Source: Coriobacteriales bacterium (lineage in GTDB: Bacteria > Actinomycetota > Coriobacteriia > Coriobacteriales > UBA8131). From it: 6,041 bases of DNA. The position numbers and the translations under genes are program-made. The stretch's first letter is position 1. The number at the start of each line of letters is the position of its first letter. The stretch lies in the NCBI GenBank assembly GCA_031267175.1, contig JAIRZP010000224.1, forward strand, positions 1 through 6,041, in the 5' to 3' direction. This document shows positions 4,687-6,041 of this stretch, one piece after another. The notes beneath the pieces are model-generated. The model saw only the letters and a program-made list of their open reading frames with translations. It made no database searches and had not been told where the DNA came from.

Positions 4687-6041
4687 ATGCTTGAATACCT
4701 CATAGCCGTTCAGCAGTACACGGTAGCGCTGGCGGTCTTGCTTCCCGTCTTGGGGATATCCATCTCCAGGACAGGCGGCAAGGCCGCCACTCGGCGTTTT
4801 ATCGCCGCGTTGGCTGTGGGGGCGGGCGTTGCCGCTGTGCTCAGTGTGCTCAAGGCCTTTACCGGCTGGATAGTCACCGAGTACTGGAACCTGGGCTTTC
4901 TGGCTGCGATCCTCGTCTGCGGCATTGTCTACCTGGCGTGCGGGCTGAGCCCAAAGCGCGCTCTGACAGCGCCGGGAAGGCTCGGACTCTGGGCCGGGTG
5001 TCTTGTGGGTGGCCTGCTCGTTGCCTACGTCCTGCGCACCGATCTGCTCTACATACGCGAGTTTGTCCAGGGTGACGAGGCGCTTCTGAGCATCATCGTA
5101 CTCCATCGCTTCTTGGGCTGGTTGGCCGGCCTTACCGTGCTGGGCCTCTGCGCCGCGGGAATCGCGGTGGTCGCACGGAGGCTCTCAAGTTCACAGCTTA
5201 GGGCGACACGCCTGGCGATGCTCGCGGTCTACCTGCTCACCGCGCTGCTTGCCTGCGTCCAGATATTCTATACCCATAACTGGATACCCCATCCTGCCTG
5301 GCTCCGCGCTGTTCTGCAGTTTGCCAATAACTACGGCGATCTCTTCAGCTACGTGCTTCTGGCCCTGGCACTTATAGCGGCGGCATTGGCCCTCAGGAAC
5401 GCCTGGCGGGAGCGGAAGAAGGCGTATGCGGGAGGTGTTACTCGTGCTGCAGACCGTGTTGCCTCCCTGGCCGACGCTGGCACTGGTGCAGAGGAACATG
5501 GCACTCCCGTTGCAGCTGGATCTGACGCTCACAGCCCCGCATTCAACCCCGCCCTGCGACGCAAGGCCCGGGCGACGTGGCGGACGCTGAGGCGTTGGAG
5601 CACCGTTGTTGCCTGTTGCTGCCTCGCCGTTGTGCTCTCATTCACGGTTGTTCGGGCCTACAGCGTGCAGGAGGTCGAGCTGACCCCTGCCGAACCTCTG
5701 GCATATGCGGGTACCGAGGCCGTCATCCCGCTTGACCTCGTCTCCGACGGGCATCTGCACCGCTTCATCCACGTGAGCGAGGGTAACGTCGAGGTACGCT
5801 TCATCGTCATCAAGAAGAGCGAGGCAGCCTACGGCGTGGGGCTCGACGCCTGCAACATCTGCGGAGCCACGGGCTACTACGAGCGCGACGACGAGGTGGT
5901 CTGCAAGATGTGCGATGTGGTGATGAACAAGCAGACAATCGGCTTCCCGGGTGGCTGCAATCCCATTCCCCTGGAGTTTTCCATCGACGAGGGCGCGCTG
6001 TCCATTGCCGTGGAGACGCTGGAGGCGGGCGCGGTGTACTT
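4687..6041 (+). CDS. DUF2318 (FtrD-like) Fe-S-type membrane protein, C-terminus cut by window end
   Basis: 451 codons are visible, with no stop before the window end. Seven hydrophobic segments (near 8-26, 36-59, 71-87, 99-117, 133-163, 174-195 and 218-237) are followed by a hydrophilic Ala/Gly-rich linker flanked by basic residues (238-304), an eighth helix (305-323), and a DUF2318 domain from about 326. That domain carries CNIC (389-392), CKMC (406-409) and GGC (422-424), the set expected to bind an Fe-S cluster or another redox metal. The positive-inside rule puts the linker in the cytoplasm and the cysteine domain outside. In Campylobacter (Cj1660) and in bifidobacterial bfeUOB, a homologue follows the permease and P19 genes, so an electron-transfer role in iron uptake is likely but unproven. 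ATG at 4687 was chosen for position; the Shine-Dalgarno spacing is long. Relatives are near 460-480 residues from memory, so only a short tail should be missing. Confidence 0.92.
   Translation, partial: MLEYLIAVQQYTVALAVLLPVLGISISRTGGKAATRRFIAALAVGAGVAAVLSVLKAFTGWIVTEYWNLGFLAAILVCGIVYLACGLSPKRALTAPGRLGLWAGCLVGGLLVAYVLRTDLLYIREFVQGDEALLSIIVLHRFLGWLAGLTVLGLCAAGIAVVARRLSSSQLRATRLAMLAVYLLTALLACVQIFYTHNWIPHPAWLRAVLQFANNYGDLFSYVLLALALIAAALALRNAWRERKKAYAGGVTRAADRVASLADAGTGAEEHGTPVAAGSDAHSPAFNPALRRKARATWRTLRRWSTVVACCCLAVVLSFTVVRAYSVQEVELTPAEPLAYAGTEAVIPLDLVSDGHLHRFIHVSEGNVEVRFIVIKKSEAAYGVGLDACNICGATGYYERDDEVVCKMCDVVMNKQTIGFPGGCNPIPLEFSIDEGALSIAVETLEAGAVY

Noticed and set aside
4510..5106. 198-codon minus-strand frame opposite the DUF2318 gene
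   Set aside because: The plus-strand frame through this stretch has clear membrane helices continuing into the DUF2318 domain; the minus frame has no recognisable content.

Overview
The window is a GC-rich bacterial segment (about 60% G+C by eye) with five protein-coding genes in two divergent groups that share one short control region. The GC content, the N-terminal lipoprotein signal on an iron-binding protein that is soluble and periplasmic in Gram-negatives, and strong Shine-Dalgarno sites fit a high-GC Gram-positive, such as an actinobacterium of the Coriobacteriia or Bifidobacterium type. No rRNA or marker gene is present, so this is inference.

Left half, minus strand (1-2503): two major facilitator superfamily (MFS) transporters from different subfamilies lie head to tail with a 26-base gap and probably form one transcript. 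The upstream gene (995-2503) is a DHA3/MFS_3-type exporter with an unusual His-rich N-terminus. The downstream gene (968 to beyond base 1) is an MFS_1-type transporter cut by the window edge. Neither substrate can be told from sequence.

Centre (2504-2759): a 256-base divergent intergenic region. It holds a near-consensus promoter facing right (TTGACA, 16 bases, TATACT), with two small dyads packed over the -35 element and the spacer, a direct repeat across the -10, and an approximately 105-base leader.

Right half, plus strand (2760 to the end): a three-gene elemental iron uptake operon. It encodes an FTR1-family iron permease with two REXXE motifs, a P19/Tp34-type iron- and copper-binding protein anchored as a lipoprotein, and a polytopic membrane protein with a C-terminal DUF2318 domain carrying paired CxxC motifs, cut by the window end just short of its expected stop. 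This order matches the Ftr1-P19-DUF2318 start of the P19 systems of Campylobacter and the bfeUOB locus of Bifidobacterium. The working model is that the lipoprotein captures iron at the cell surface, the DUF2318 protein supplies redox chemistry outside the membrane, and the FTR1 permease carries iron inward. I see no mobile element, CRISPR array, tRNA or rRNA. The iron system is a known type. The less ordinary points are the promoter architecture, the His-rich exporter next door, and the probable extracytoplasmic cysteine centre.
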